DNA of 64,000 nt, taken from NCBI RefSeq assembly GCF_037479095.1, contig NZ_JBBGZW010000001.1, positions 1,488,001-1,552,000 of the forward strand, given 5' to 3'. Every line of letters starts with the position of its first letter. Positions within the stretch are counted from its first letter, which is position 1. The notes beneath the pieces were generated by a model. The model was not told where the DNA came from. It was given only the letters and a program-made list of their open reading frames with translations, and did not search any database. Shown here piece after piece: positions 27,799 through 38,326 of the stretch. The stretch is from Pantoea nemavictus (lineage in GTDB: Bacteria; Pseudomonadota; Gammaproteobacteria; Enterobacterales; Enterobacteriaceae). Made by a program: the position numbers and the translations under genes.

Positions 27799-28356
27799 AT
27801 GGAATCGCACATTGAGCATTTGAAAGAGTGCCTTAAGCAGGAAGTGATGAAGTGTGACAGGCCGTTTTCATGGGTAAGCACGATTCATAGGGCTATTAAA
27901 TGCCCTGACCGTAGACTGAATTTTTGGTGGCGGCTTGCCAACTATCTCTACGTAAGCGGCAAGAATCCGGGTTTAGCACGAAAACTAAATCGGCGATTAC
28001 TGAAGAATTATGGAATTGAGATTCAGCTGGGTGCGCGTATCGGGAAGGGTCTGCGTATAGCGCATTCAGGCGGCATCAACATATCGCACATTGTTGTTGC
28101 CGGTGAGAACTTGCTGATTAGACAGAATACGACGATTGGCGCGAAGCTTGATGAAGTGAAAGAGAAGTGCATCCGAATTGGCGATAACGTGGATATTGGC
28201 GCAAACAGCTGCATAATCGGATCGGATTTAAGGATAGGCGATAACGTCACCATCGGTGCAATGTCATTTATAAACAAGGACATTCCTGATAACTGCACCG
28301 CCTATAACAAAAAAGTAATCTCAACGATTACGCTGCATCATAAGCAAGTCTCATAG
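27799..28356 (+). CDS. Hexapeptide-repeat (serine acetyltransferase-like) O-acetyltransferase
   Basis: 185 aa. The C-terminal half is a left-handed beta-helix of hexapeptide repeats (L-G-A-R-I-G, I-R-I-G-D-N, I-G-A-N-S, L-R-I-G-D-N, T-I-G-A) with the active His expected in R-I-A-H-S-G-G near residue 92. Closest architecture is CysE/WcaB-like transferases. The N-terminal 70 residues are helical. In a phage-derived setting it could modify a surface polysaccharide (lysogenic conversion) rather than make O-acetylserine; this is inference. Convergent with the baseplate pseudogene. Confidence 0.8.
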   Translation: MESHIEHLKECLKQEVMKCDRPFSWVSTIHRAIKCPDRRLNFWWRLANYLYVSGKNPGLARKLNRRLLKNYGIEIQLGARIGKGLRIAHSGGINISHIVVAGENLLIRQNTTIGAKLDEVKEKCIRIGDNVDIGANSCIIGSDLRIGDNVTIGAMSFINKDIPDNCTAYNKKVISTITLHHKQVS

Positions 28357-28360
28357 CGCT

Positions 28361-29374
28361 TTACGCGCCAATAATCGGCGAGTATTTAGCATTCAACTCC
28401 GCAGCACGTACACCGCTTTGTGCAATGACGCTGCTGTTAGTTGGCTGCCCTACTGACGGATGTGTATGGCTGGCCAGTTGCTCTGCCAGCTGCTGCACCA
28501 GTACCACAGTATCGAGCATCAACGGAGCTACATTAATCTGCGGCGAACCAATCCAGACAACCGGCCAATGATTTCCTGCCGGGTTCCTGCAATGCTCTGC
28601 CGCAGTTGACCAATCTTTTCAACCAGCTCCGTTCCCACAGTGATCGCTGCTTTGCCTGTAATATCGGCTTCGCTGTCGCCGCCCACTGTAATCAGGTGAT
28701 TCGCCCTGATGCCCACGCTGAAATCGCCCGTTGTGACCTGCTGAATGGCTCCGGCCAGCAGCGTGGCCGTTCCAATCACCGTGTTTTTATCCGTCGCTTT
28801 CACCGTGGTTTCACGGGTGATCAGCTCGCGCTTTTCGCTGTCCGCCGTCACCTCACGCGCCATTGATGTTTCACGGATCACCTGATCGGTTTTACGCTCC
28901 CAATCCCCTGCCTGCGTGACGCGCTGCGAAACTTCCTCACGCTGCTGCTGTAGCTGCTCACCTGCCTTAAAGTCCGGCAAGCTGGTTCCATCTGGTACGG
29001 TCTGGCGAACAAACGGCTTATCCGGCCTGCCCCCCTTAAATCCCACCTCTACCAGCGTGCCTTCTGGCGGAAACTGAAACATGCCGGAATCGTTACTCGC
29101 CATTGGCACGGGTAACGACACAGCAGGACAAACCGGCGTCGTGCCGTCGGGTTTACCGTCTGCATCAAGCAGCTGGAGATCAACGTCATAACGCGGCCTG
29201 AACGGGTTAGCGAAATTACAGCTTTTAACCGCTTCGCTCGGCGCAACCACGCACGCAAACTTGGCCAGGTGTAAGCCGTTGGCCAGCTCAGGAAAATGGC
29301 TCTCCATCTGGCGCTGCATGGGCGTTTTTTGCAACGGCTCGCCCGTGGTGCGGTTTCGTGGCGTCCATGTGATG
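28361..29374 (-). pseudogene. Phage baseplate spike (gpV/gp45-like) gene, truncated and frameshifted
   Basis: The main frame (28528-29334) encodes an OB-fold-like region (S-L-P-V-P-M-A, F-P-P-E-G-T-L-V-E-V-G-F), a repetitive beta region (V-K-A-T-D-K-N-T-V-I-G-T-A) and then a frameshift near 28555-28565. In the shifted frame the true C-terminus continues (P-V-V-W-I-G-S-P-Q-I-N, then L-A-S-H-T-H-P-S-V-G, ending K-Y-S-P-I-I-G-A) to a stop at 28361. The 5' part is cut by the IS at 29375, so the gene is dead by two lesions. Confidence 0.8.
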
Positions 29375-29450
29375 TGTCACTAACGGTGCAAAAGTGATCC
29401 ACTCTAACGGTTGAAAACTGATCCAGGAGTTAATCTGCTCTCCTGAATAA

Positions 29451-31277
<1,827 letters not shown>

Positions 31278-31324
31278 ACCGTTAGTGTTGGTGAAAAGTG
31301 GATCACTTATAAACCGTTATTGAC

Positions 31325-31414
31325 AATAAAGCCCCCAACTACTTAGCTTATGAAGAATATGTCGCCATAATTAAACTTATAAATGGGTGCTCATACGCAC
31401 AAGATACCGTTTAA
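31325..31414 (+). pseudogene. C-terminal remnant of a gene cut by the IS
   Basis: Directly beside the IS right end, 29 in-frame codons with plausible composition (A-P-N-Y-L-A-Y-E-E-Y-V-A-I-I-K-L) run to TAA at 31412. No start remains. The family is unknown. It supports loss of sequence next to the IS. Confidence 0.35.
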
Positions 31415-31475
31415 TTTTGAAGGCGACCGATATATTGCGGTTGTTTATTCTCCGGGTTGAGCTCATACGCACAAG
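31389..31475 (+). repeat. 15-bp direct repeats between IS21 and the Wadjet-like locus
   Basis: GCTCATACGCACAAG occurs at 31389-31403 and 31461-31475 (72 bp apart). Nothing else is seen in 31326-31581. Confidence 0.5.
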
Positions 31476-31581
31476 TGCAAAGCGAAACTCACCGCAACAT
31501 CCCCAATGATCAGTCGGAGGATTATCGCGCGAATGCGGTATTCAAGATATAAGTGCAAATTTGTCATCAGGTAGGAGTATT

Positions 31582-31905
31582 TTAGATGATGTTGACGAAT
31601 AGAATCTTAGCTCCATCACGAGTGAGATAGAGATCTTGACCCGAGCAGCTCACTTCGAAATCTTGCCAAACGATAGATAACGGCAGGTGATAATCCAGTC
31701 CGCCTAAAAAGCGAGGCCGCACTAGTAGCACGTAGTGGTGCCATTCCGTTGCCAGTATTTTCTGGAACAACGGCCAGGCATCGATTAAATCGTGGCGGCT
31801 CGTGTGAAGGGGATATACGAGGGTTTGTAACTTGGGAGCAACATTACAGTTTTCATAAGCATGAGAGCCTTCCTGTTTAGTGAACACTCTCCATGAGACG
31901 GGCAT
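31582..31905 (-). CDS. Hypothetical protein, possible fifth gene of the Wadjet-like operon
   Basis: 107 aa, starting 15 bp after the jetD stop on the same strand. Composition looks coding (aromatic-rich, D-L-I-D-A-W-P-L-F, L-L-V-R-P-R-F-L-G-G). I do not recognise the family. There is no clear SD, so expression would depend on coupling to jetD. Alternatives: an immunity- or accessory-type protein, or a partial gene left by the nearby IS event. Confidence 0.5.
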   Translation of the reverse strand: MPVSWRVFTKQEGSHAYENCNVAPKLQTLVYPLHTSRHDLIDAWPLFQKILATEWHHYVLLVRPRFLGGLDYHLPLSIVWQDFEVSCSGQDLYLTRDGAKILFVNII

Positions 31906-31920
31906 ACAAAAAGTATCAGG

Positions 31921-32976
31921 CTATATGACCAAACCTAACGATGCCACTCCCTCTTGAGGCAGACGCTGATGAGTCGCGAGCAGCATCTTCATTTGTCGTA
32001 AAACAAAGCGCGGCATCCAACCACACAGCGACTCAAAATCGAACCGTTCGCTGTTCGCATTTCCTTCAGGTGTCACCCAGCAATTTAAGATCAGTTCATC
32101 ATAGAGCCACCGATCCAATTGTAGGCTGATATCGTAATCACTAAGTAGCTTACAGTACAGTTGATGGGCTATTTTTAAGCCCGCCACATCCAAATCGCCA
32201 AAATAGAGCAGTTGTTTTACCTGTTCGGCCTTGAGAAGTTGTGACACGCACTCTGCTTGACCTGACACTTTGTTTCCCGCGCCATAAATAACCAGTGACC
32301 AGTGAGTCTGAACTCGATTAAGTTGGCAAAGTCGATAATACACATCAGAGTTTTCAACAATGATAGCCGGAAGATCGCGGCAACCTGATGACTCATACGG
32401 TAAAGGCGGAGCACGTCGAAACGCGCCCATATCAGCCAAAGTCAGTGTGACATCCTTCCATCCGTCAGGCGGCATGGAATCCAGTGCTTTTTCATCACCA
32501 AATATAAGCAGAGACCGCTCACGGTGCCCGAGCACGCCCGGAAAGAGTGGCTTGTCGCCCTTAGTTTGGCGAAAGAGATATGTATTCAACTGTTGTAAAC
32601 GAGCCTTGATTGGCAGTGGCAGTTGCCCTGTAATACGTTGCGCCAACCAGGGATGCCAGGCTATTTCTGATGTAGTTTTTGTAGGGACGATGGCACCTTC
32701 GTAAACAAAAGTATTTGGTAGGCTCATACCCCGCCAGTAGCGATGCCAGTTAGCTTTATGCTTAGGCTGAGCCCGCCAGTCCCCTTCGAGCAGTTGCGTA
32801 ACGGCCTGACTCAGTAAACCTGGAACATCCTGGCGCAAAGCCTCTTGGCTATGTGTTTCTAATATCTCATCCAGAATCGCATTGGCTTTAACTGTTCGGA
32901 CGGCCTTACCGGCTGCAAAACGGTGCTTATTTGCTGTCGACTCCAGCCGGGATAGCCAGATCATTACGCTACTCAT
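31921..32976 (-). CDS. jetD: Wadjet-like JetD nuclease subunit (TOPRIM)
   Basis: 351 aa. JetD is the topoisomerase-VI-like nuclease that cuts DNA captured by the Wadjet SMC complex. A TOPRIM domain fills the C-terminal half: the Glu lies in I-I-V-E-N-S-D near residue 210 and the Asp pair in L-L-Y-F-G-D-L-D-V-A-G near 258-268. The N-terminal half (about 1-150) is the DUF3322-type arm that contacts the SMC complex; R-Y-W-R-G-M-S-L-P is near 81. It follows jetC after 12 bp with AGG upstream of the ATG. Confidence 0.88.
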   Translation of the reverse strand: MSSVMIWLSRLESTANKHRFAAGKAVRTVKANAILDEILETHSQEALRQDVPGLLSQAVTQLLEGDWRAQPKHKANWHRYWRGMSLPNTFVYEGAIVPTKTTSEIAWHPWLAQRITGQLPLPIKARLQQLNTYLFRQTKGDKPLFPGVLGHRERSLLIFGDEKALDSMPPDGWKDVTLTLADMGAFRRAPPLPYESSGCRDLPAIIVENSDVYYRLCQLNRVQTHWSLVIYGAGNKVSGQAECVSQLLKAEQVKQLLYFGDLDVAGLKIAHQLYCKLLSDYDISLQLDRWLYDELILNCWVTPEGNANSERFDFESLCGWMPRFVLRQMKMLLATHQRLPQEGVASLGLVI

Positions 32977-32988
32977 ACCATATCTACC

Positions 32989-35900
32989 TTAAAAGACTGG
33001 TTCGGACTTTGGCTTAGCAACCAGGGAAGCCGACCACAGGGCGTGGCGTTCTTTATCAACGGTTACCAGATCGCGCCGCCTCAGTTTCTGAACTTTGTTC
33101 AGGAAGAGATGGTTATCAAACATCGACTGGGCGTTTTCATCCGAGATGCCAGTCAAGTAGATGAGCTGGATTTTATAAGCCCTGGCCATTTGGGTTTGAA
33201 TTCGCATCAAGTCATCAGCATTCGATTTACCCAACGGGTTGTCGGCCAGTAAGAATCCTGCACTTGAAATACCCGTATCGTATTCACGCACTTTGCCAAC
33301 TGTCACAAACAGCAAAAAGGCAGATGTGAGGAGCTGCCCACCTGAGCCTTCGAGCCGGGTGACAGGAGTCCATTGTGGACGACTGGCGTTCGTCTTCAGC
33401 AGACGTACTTCCAGCTCCCCTTCGCCAAATACCGACTGAACCAAATCTGCTGTCAAGGCATCCCGGTTTGGCGCACGGGGTACCTGCCCTCGGGCTATCC
33501 ACTGCTGTAAGCGGCCACTGGCAAAACCCCTGAGATCTGCGGTGACATCACGGAGCCGGTCAGTCATTTTGATAATGGGCCGACCAGGCAGTACAGGGCA
33601 GTCATCAGGAATTTTGACCGACATCGCGCGCTTGAGGAGTTTTATCGCCCCCTCCAGATGTGCAGTCAGATGGGTGACAGTCAGTTCAATCGAACGCTGG
33701 AATTGTTCCAAGCTGTCCTGCACCGCTTCGAATACCTGCGTGATCCCTGTACCGACCCTGTCCAAGTCGCCCAAAACTTCATGATAAGTTGCGACTGAGT
33801 CCAACTGTCGTAAGTATTCCTGACTGGCGCGGATATCTGGGTCCTTGGCCAACTCTTCTTCGATTCTTTTGCGGAAGTGTCCCCAGACCGTAGCGACACG
33901 TATACTTTGGTGTTTAAGCGTTTCTTTTAGGCTTGCGTACATTTGGCATTGCCTACTCAGCGCGTCAGCATACTCAGTGATACTCAGAATCCTGCTAGGC
34001 AGACCCGCCGCAGAGCTCGGAGTTATGGACTGGATCGTCGCCTGAGCTGTTTTGGCATTCTGTAGTCGTTCTTTCACATTTTCCATCTTCTTCAACAGCA
34101 GCGCTTTTTGCTCCAGTTGGAGTTTGAGCTGGTATTCAGTTTCATGGAGGCTGTTGGCGATTTCAGCCAAAGACGTTTGGATTGCCTCTATTTCGACGGG
34201 TTTCTCTTTCCACACAAAGTCCTCATCAAGCGCGTTGCGGGCATTCGCGCAATTTTGGGACAAATTTTGCAGAGTTACCTTCGAGTTAATTAGATTCTGC
34301 GTGAATTGCCTCTGCTGTTCGTTAAGGCGTGTGATGCGGTTGTTAATTACCGCTAGCTCATTGATAGCCTCCGCTTTTACCTCATCCGGATAGGCACTAT
34401 AGATGGGTTGAGCTATCAAACGCTCAAAGGCGTAACGTTGTGCCTGTTCAGCATCTTTCCGTTGTTGCTTGAGGGCGGTAACCTGATCACCGTTGGCTGC
34501 TTCGAGTAATAGTTTGAGCGCCTGAGCTGCCTTATCATGGGCATCTTTGGGGCTTCGTCCTTCCATACCTTCAGTCGCCGTAATCTCTGAATAGAACGGC
34601 TCATTGCATAGATTGTTCCATTCGCTAATCTGGATACTTATATAGGTTTGTTCGGCGCGCTTGTTATCCGCGAGCTCTTTCTGCAGCTCTTGCGCCTCCC
34701 ACAGGTTAACAAGAGTCTCCTCGCTTCGCTGAATATGCTCGACTAGTTGTTCCAGTTTCATTATCGCCGTTTCACGCTTCGCCCATTCCATTTCAACAAA
34801 ACGGCTCAGTTTATCATGTGCTTTTTCGGCCTGAATTTTTTGATGTTTGGCACTGTTTAACCGCACCAGAGCATCCGCCTTCTCGTCGCGCAGTGTGTGC
34901 GCATAATGCTCCGCCAGCTTAAATGCTAAATCAGCATTTTCCAGCAGTAAGCGGGCCTGTTCGCGGTGGTCAACCAGTCTTGCCCAATGCTTACCATACT
35001 GATCGTAGTGCAAACGCCAGTCACCCCTGAAAGATTCCAGTATATTAAAGGCGCCCTCCGCAGCCTTCACACTGGTCTCCTGCGACGCTACAGTGTTCTC
35101 CAACTCTTGCAACCGGGCATTGTAAGCGGCCTTGCTATAACCGTGTTTATCGGGGTTTGAGAGGACGACCTGAAGCAATTCAGGCGTTTTTCTGCGGAGA
35201 TCCTGTATTTCGTCCAGCAGATGAATAGCAATAGGCGCTTTCTTCCAGGGCAGTTTCTCACTGATTTTATGGACTAACTCAAAAGTTGCATCGTCAAGGG
35301 CGACCAGGTTCAGATAGCGGCCTGGATCATGATCGATCACTGCAGCGATACTCTCCGCTTCATCGTGGAAGACAGAGGCCAGATAGTGAGGAAATGCCCA
35401 GAGCTTATCCCGTGCAATTCCCGCCTCATAGAACGCTTCAAGGGCCTGATTGTTCTGCTTAGTGACCAGTTCATGCCCCGTCAGTTTTAACTCTTCCAGT
35501 TCGTGCTGTGCTTGCAGTAAGCGCTGTTTCATTTCATTCAGCGTTTGAGCATTCGCATTCAATACCTTTTCGAGCTGTAATCCGCACCGCTCGTTGTGCC
35601 AACTTATGTCCTCAACGTCAAGATCATGTTGCGTTGATGCTGGTAGTGTTTGATAGGTTTTTACTAAACTCTGTGCGCTATCCATTGCCGACTGGTACTT
35701 TAGATCTGCTTGAGTGCACGTCTGCTGGGCCTTACTTTGCTCAACTAACGCATTTGTCACGACATTCTGCTGCGCTTCCAGCGCCTGCTCTTTCTGATAA
35801 TGGCCAGTACTAGCCAGCTCTTCACTCTGCTGCGCATCATGTAAGGTTAATTCCAATCGGTATTGAGCACTACCAGGCGTTTCTCCCTTTTGGATCAACC

Positions 35901-37425
35901 CAACTTCACGTAGTTTTTCCCGTTGCGATTCACCCAGGCGCTTGTCTCTTTTATATCTGTCACGATCCACCTCCAGGCCGCCCAACGTCTTTTGTAGTTT
36001 GTCGTATGACTGTCTAAGGGTATTACTTTCCTTGCTTATCTGCCCCTGCTCTTCCACAAGTTTCGCCTCCTGCTGGCGATGCCTGTTGATTGCCCACTCT
36101 AATACGCCCAAAGCCTCGCCAGCAGTACGTTCAAAAATCACCTGCAGTGGCCTTTCTGTTTCACTTTGGAATACCTTCAGATCTTCGTCTGCCTGACGGT
36201 ACGCATCCAGCACCTTCGCATAAGCTTTGTAGTCTATAGCGGTACGAGTAATCTCAATTTGACGTTGATTGGCATCGGCTTCATCTTTAAGCGCGTCGAC
36301 CTTGGTTTTTTGTTTGTTGAGCTGATGCTGTGCGAAATCATATTCAAGCAGCGTTCTGCGCTTGCCCAACAGTTCAAGCACAAACCCTTTTTGGTCAATG
36401 TATTGTTGCAAGTTTCCCGTGTCATCTTCTAGCTGTATCTGTTCAATCTGAGCTTCCCCAATAAAGGCTGTGAGATCGCGCATTGATTCGCGGAAGCCGT
36501 CATCCAACAGTTGCATCTGCGTCTGAGTACTTTCCAGTTGTTTGGCGGGTTCAAGAAACGTCTGCCAGTTAGCCAGCACGTCCTTGAGAAATGATTCGTT
36601 ACGACGGATACCTTCTAGCTCTCCCTGACGTTCAACTTCATGCGCTACCAGTTCCCGCAGCCGCTCAGCTGCATCTTTAGACATGGTGCAGGCAAAGAAC
36701 GCACCAAGGAAATCATGCTCAGTTTTGTATTCAATAAAACGGGTCAGGCCACCTTCTTCAGAGTTGAAAGTCACCATTGTTTTAATGAGATCAATGTTGA
36801 TTTGTTGTTCCAGCAAAAATGTGCGCCATTCGCACTGCCTGGAGGTTTTGCGCCAGTGCATCCCCCCCTCGCTGCCCGCTTTGACATTAAGCCAGCTTTC
36901 GAAGCTGTGCAGGCTATTAGCGTAGGAACGTAGCTCAGAATCGCGTTCCGCGCGGGAATAAGAAGGGATTTCGTCAAACGGCGCCCCCAACAGAGAGTCA
37001 GGCGCATCACAAATAAACAGCGTGCGGTCAACATCATCCCCATTGCGCTGATGAGCATGCCCCAGTAATAACGTTTGGCCTGATTCATTGACCATCTCTA
37101 CCAGGATAACAGAGAGCTCTTTATAGAAATAATTGCGGTAGTGGTATTCACTTTGCCGACGGTTAGCCAAGTATTGGGTGAAATCACTAACGGAGGGCTC
37201 AAAAATCGATAACAGTAGTGCGATGTAAGTTGATTTGCCCCCCCCATTAACAAGCTGTTGATAGGTACTGGTCACCACCTTCGCATTCCTGACGGGCGAG
37301 CGCTGCGGTTCATTAGCAGTACTATCGAGCGCTTGAGACAGGCCAATATAGTCCAGCGTGAGGTCTTTGTAGAAGGCTTCTTCATGGCCTGCCCCATCTA
37401 TATAAACCCGTTTAATCAGCCACAT
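32989..37425 (-). CDS. jetC: Wadjet-like JetC, SMC/MukB-type ATPase
   Basis: 1478 aa. Walker A L-V-N-G-G-G-K-S-T is at residues 58-66; long coiled coils run through about 290-1250 with a hinge-like break near the middle (about 640-760); the C-terminal head has G-S-G-G-Q-L-L-T-S near 1370 and the Walker B-like segment G-F-L-L-A-D-N-P-L-G near 1390, where Asn takes the place of the usual catalytic Glu. It should extrude DNA loops using ATP, with JetA and JetB as kleisin and KITE subunits. Length is MukB-like, longer than the roughly 1100 aa I recall for type I JetC, so the subtype is uncertain. Start 2 nt after jetB. Confidence 0.88.
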   Translation of the reverse strand: MWLIKRVYIDGAGHEEAFYKDLTLDYIGLSQALDSTANEPQRSPVRNAKVVTSTYQQLVNGGGKSTYIALLLSIFEPSVSDFTQYLANRRQSEYHYRNYFYKELSVILVEMVNESGQTLLLGHAHQRNGDDVDRTLFICDAPDSLLGAPFDEIPSYSRAERDSELRSYANSLHSFESWLNVKAGSEGGMHWRKTSRQCEWRTFLLEQQINIDLIKTMVTFNSEEGGLTRFIEYKTEHDFLGAFFACTMSKDAAERLRELVAHEVERQGELEGIRRNESFLKDVLANWQTFLEPAKQLESTQTQMQLLDDGFRESMRDLTAFIGEAQIEQIQLEDDTGNLQQYIDQKGFVLELLGKRRTLLEYDFAQHQLNKQKTKVDALKDEADANQRQIEITRTAIDYKAYAKVLDAYRQADEDLKVFQSETERPLQVIFERTAGEALGVLEWAINRHRQQEAKLVEEQGQISKESNTLRQSYDKLQKTLGGLEVDRDRYKRDKRLGESQREKLREVGLIQKGETPGSAQYRLELTLHDAQQSEELASTGHYQKEQALEAQQNVVTNALVEQSKAQQTCTQADLKYQSAMDSAQSLVKTYQTLPASTQHDLDVEDISWHNERCGLQLEKVLNANAQTLNEMKQRLLQAQHELEELKLTGHELVTKQNNQALEAFYEAGIARDKLWAFPHYLASVFHDEAESIAAVIDHDPGRYLNLVALDDATFELVHKISEKLPWKKAPIAIHLLDEIQDLRRKTPELLQVVLSNPDKHGYSKAAYNARLQELENTVASQETSVKAAEGAFNILESFRGDWRLHYDQYGKHWARLVDHREQARLLLENADLAFKLAEHYAHTLRDEKADALVRLNSAKHQKIQAEKAHDKLSRFVEMEWAKRETAIMKLEQLVEHIQRSEETLVNLWEAQELQKELADNKRAEQTYISIQISEWNNLCNEPFYSEITATEGMEGRSPKDAHDKAAQALKLLLEAANGDQVTALKQQRKDAEQAQRYAFERLIAQPIYSAYPDEVKAEAINELAVINNRITRLNEQQRQFTQNLINSKVTLQNLSQNCANARNALDEDFVWKEKPVEIEAIQTSLAEIANSLHETEYQLKLQLEQKALLLKKMENVKERLQNAKTAQATIQSITPSSAAGLPSRILSITEYADALSRQCQMYASLKETLKHQSIRVATVWGHFRKRIEEELAKDPDIRASQEYLRQLDSVATYHEVLGDLDRVGTGITQVFEAVQDSLEQFQRSIELTVTHLTAHLEGAIKLLKRAMSVKIPDDCPVLPGRPIIKMTDRLRDVTADLRGFASGRLQQWIARGQVPRAPNRDALTADLVQSVFGEGELEVRLLKTNASRPQWTPVTRLEGSGGQLLTSAFLLFVTVGKVREYDTGISSAGFLLADNPLGKSNADDLMRIQTQMARAYKIQLIYLTGISDENAQSMFDNHLFLNKVQKLRRRDLVTVDKERHALWSASLVAKPKSEPVF

Positions 37426-37427
37426 AT

Positions 37428-38324
37428 TTAAATCTCCAGCAAGCGTTGCGTATCTGAGTTTCCAGTGGGGACAGGTCGTTCATTAACCAGAGGGAACTTC
37501 GGGGTGCCTACTAATGCAGCGATATCACTTTCAACTAGATCTAACGGCCGAGCTTCTGTGGCTGGACTGATGCTCATCACAAAACGCACCGTCTCTTCGA
37601 TGCCGGTATGGCGCAGATAGTGTTTGAGCTTTTGAGTCGGATACCAGTCGGACTCACCCGACAGACTGCTGTCTTCGGCCAGAAAACCTTCCTCCTGCAG
37701 CAGCTGTATCCAGCGCGTGGCCATTTCTGTTTGTGAGCGAATACTCGAGACACGACCCACCTTTTCGTCGTGAATGCGAGGAATACGTTCTTCCTGCACA
37801 AACCTGGCCACCGTTAGTAGACCGTCGACGGTATCGTCACCCTCGGCCTTGCGTTGTGCAATTACCTGGTCGGCAACATCATTGAGCCTGGCCACTACCG
37901 TGGCAGCATTAATGGCACTACTCTGACCGAATTCGACACGAACCGTGTCCGGTGTTGGAAACAGCTCGACCAGCAGCGCAATCAGGGTTAAGCCTGCAAA
38001 AAGTCGCTGCTCTTTGCGTTCTTTACTCAACTGATCCCCCGTTATTTCTGGCAACAGGCGCTTATTCAGCCAACCTAGAGACGGAGCAAATGGGCCTCTG
38101 CCATCTGCTGCCAGTAATACCCCGTACGACTCATGAATCCCGAGGTACCGCAATTTCATGCCTGCCGCGACGCCACGGATAATTTCAGCAAACAAGGCAT
38201 CACTTTGCAGGTCTAGCGCACGTTGGATAGGCTCATCTCCCATTTTGTATCCCAGTGAGTTCATAATTGCCTGCGTGGCAATCTCGGCGTAGCGTGTAGC
38301 TTGTTGATGCCTGTTTTCGGACAT
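37428..38324 (-). CDS. jetB: Wadjet-like JetB, MukE/KITE-type subunit
   Basis: 298 aa. Two winged-helix-like segments can be traced, an N-terminal one with G-Y-K-M-G-D-E-P near residue 25 and L-G-W-L-N-K-R near 80, and a second with I-R-S-Q-T-E-M-A-T-R-W-I-Q-L-L-Q-E-E-G-F near 195, the usual MukE/JetB plan. Identification rests on operon position between kleisin and SMC genes and on size. Start lies 2 nt after the jetA stop, implying coupled translation. Confidence 0.78.
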   Translation of the reverse strand: MSENRHQQATRYAEIATQAIMNSLGYKMGDEPIQRALDLQSDALFAEIIRGVAAGMKLRYLGIHESYGVLLAADGRGPFAPSLGWLNKRLLPEITGDQLSKERKEQRLFAGLTLIALLVELFPTPDTVRVEFGQSSAINAATVVARLNDVADQVIAQRKAEGDDTVDGLLTVARFVQEERIPRIHDEKVGRVSSIRSQTEMATRWIQLLQEEGFLAEDSSLSGESDWYPTQKLKHYLRHTGIEETVRFVMSISPATEARPLDLVESDIAALVGTPKFPLVNERPVPTGNSDTQRLLEI

Positions 38325-38326
38325 AA

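Noticed and set aside
36234..36933. Plus-strand ORFs opposite jetC
   Set aside because: Antisense shadows of the long coiled-coil ORF.
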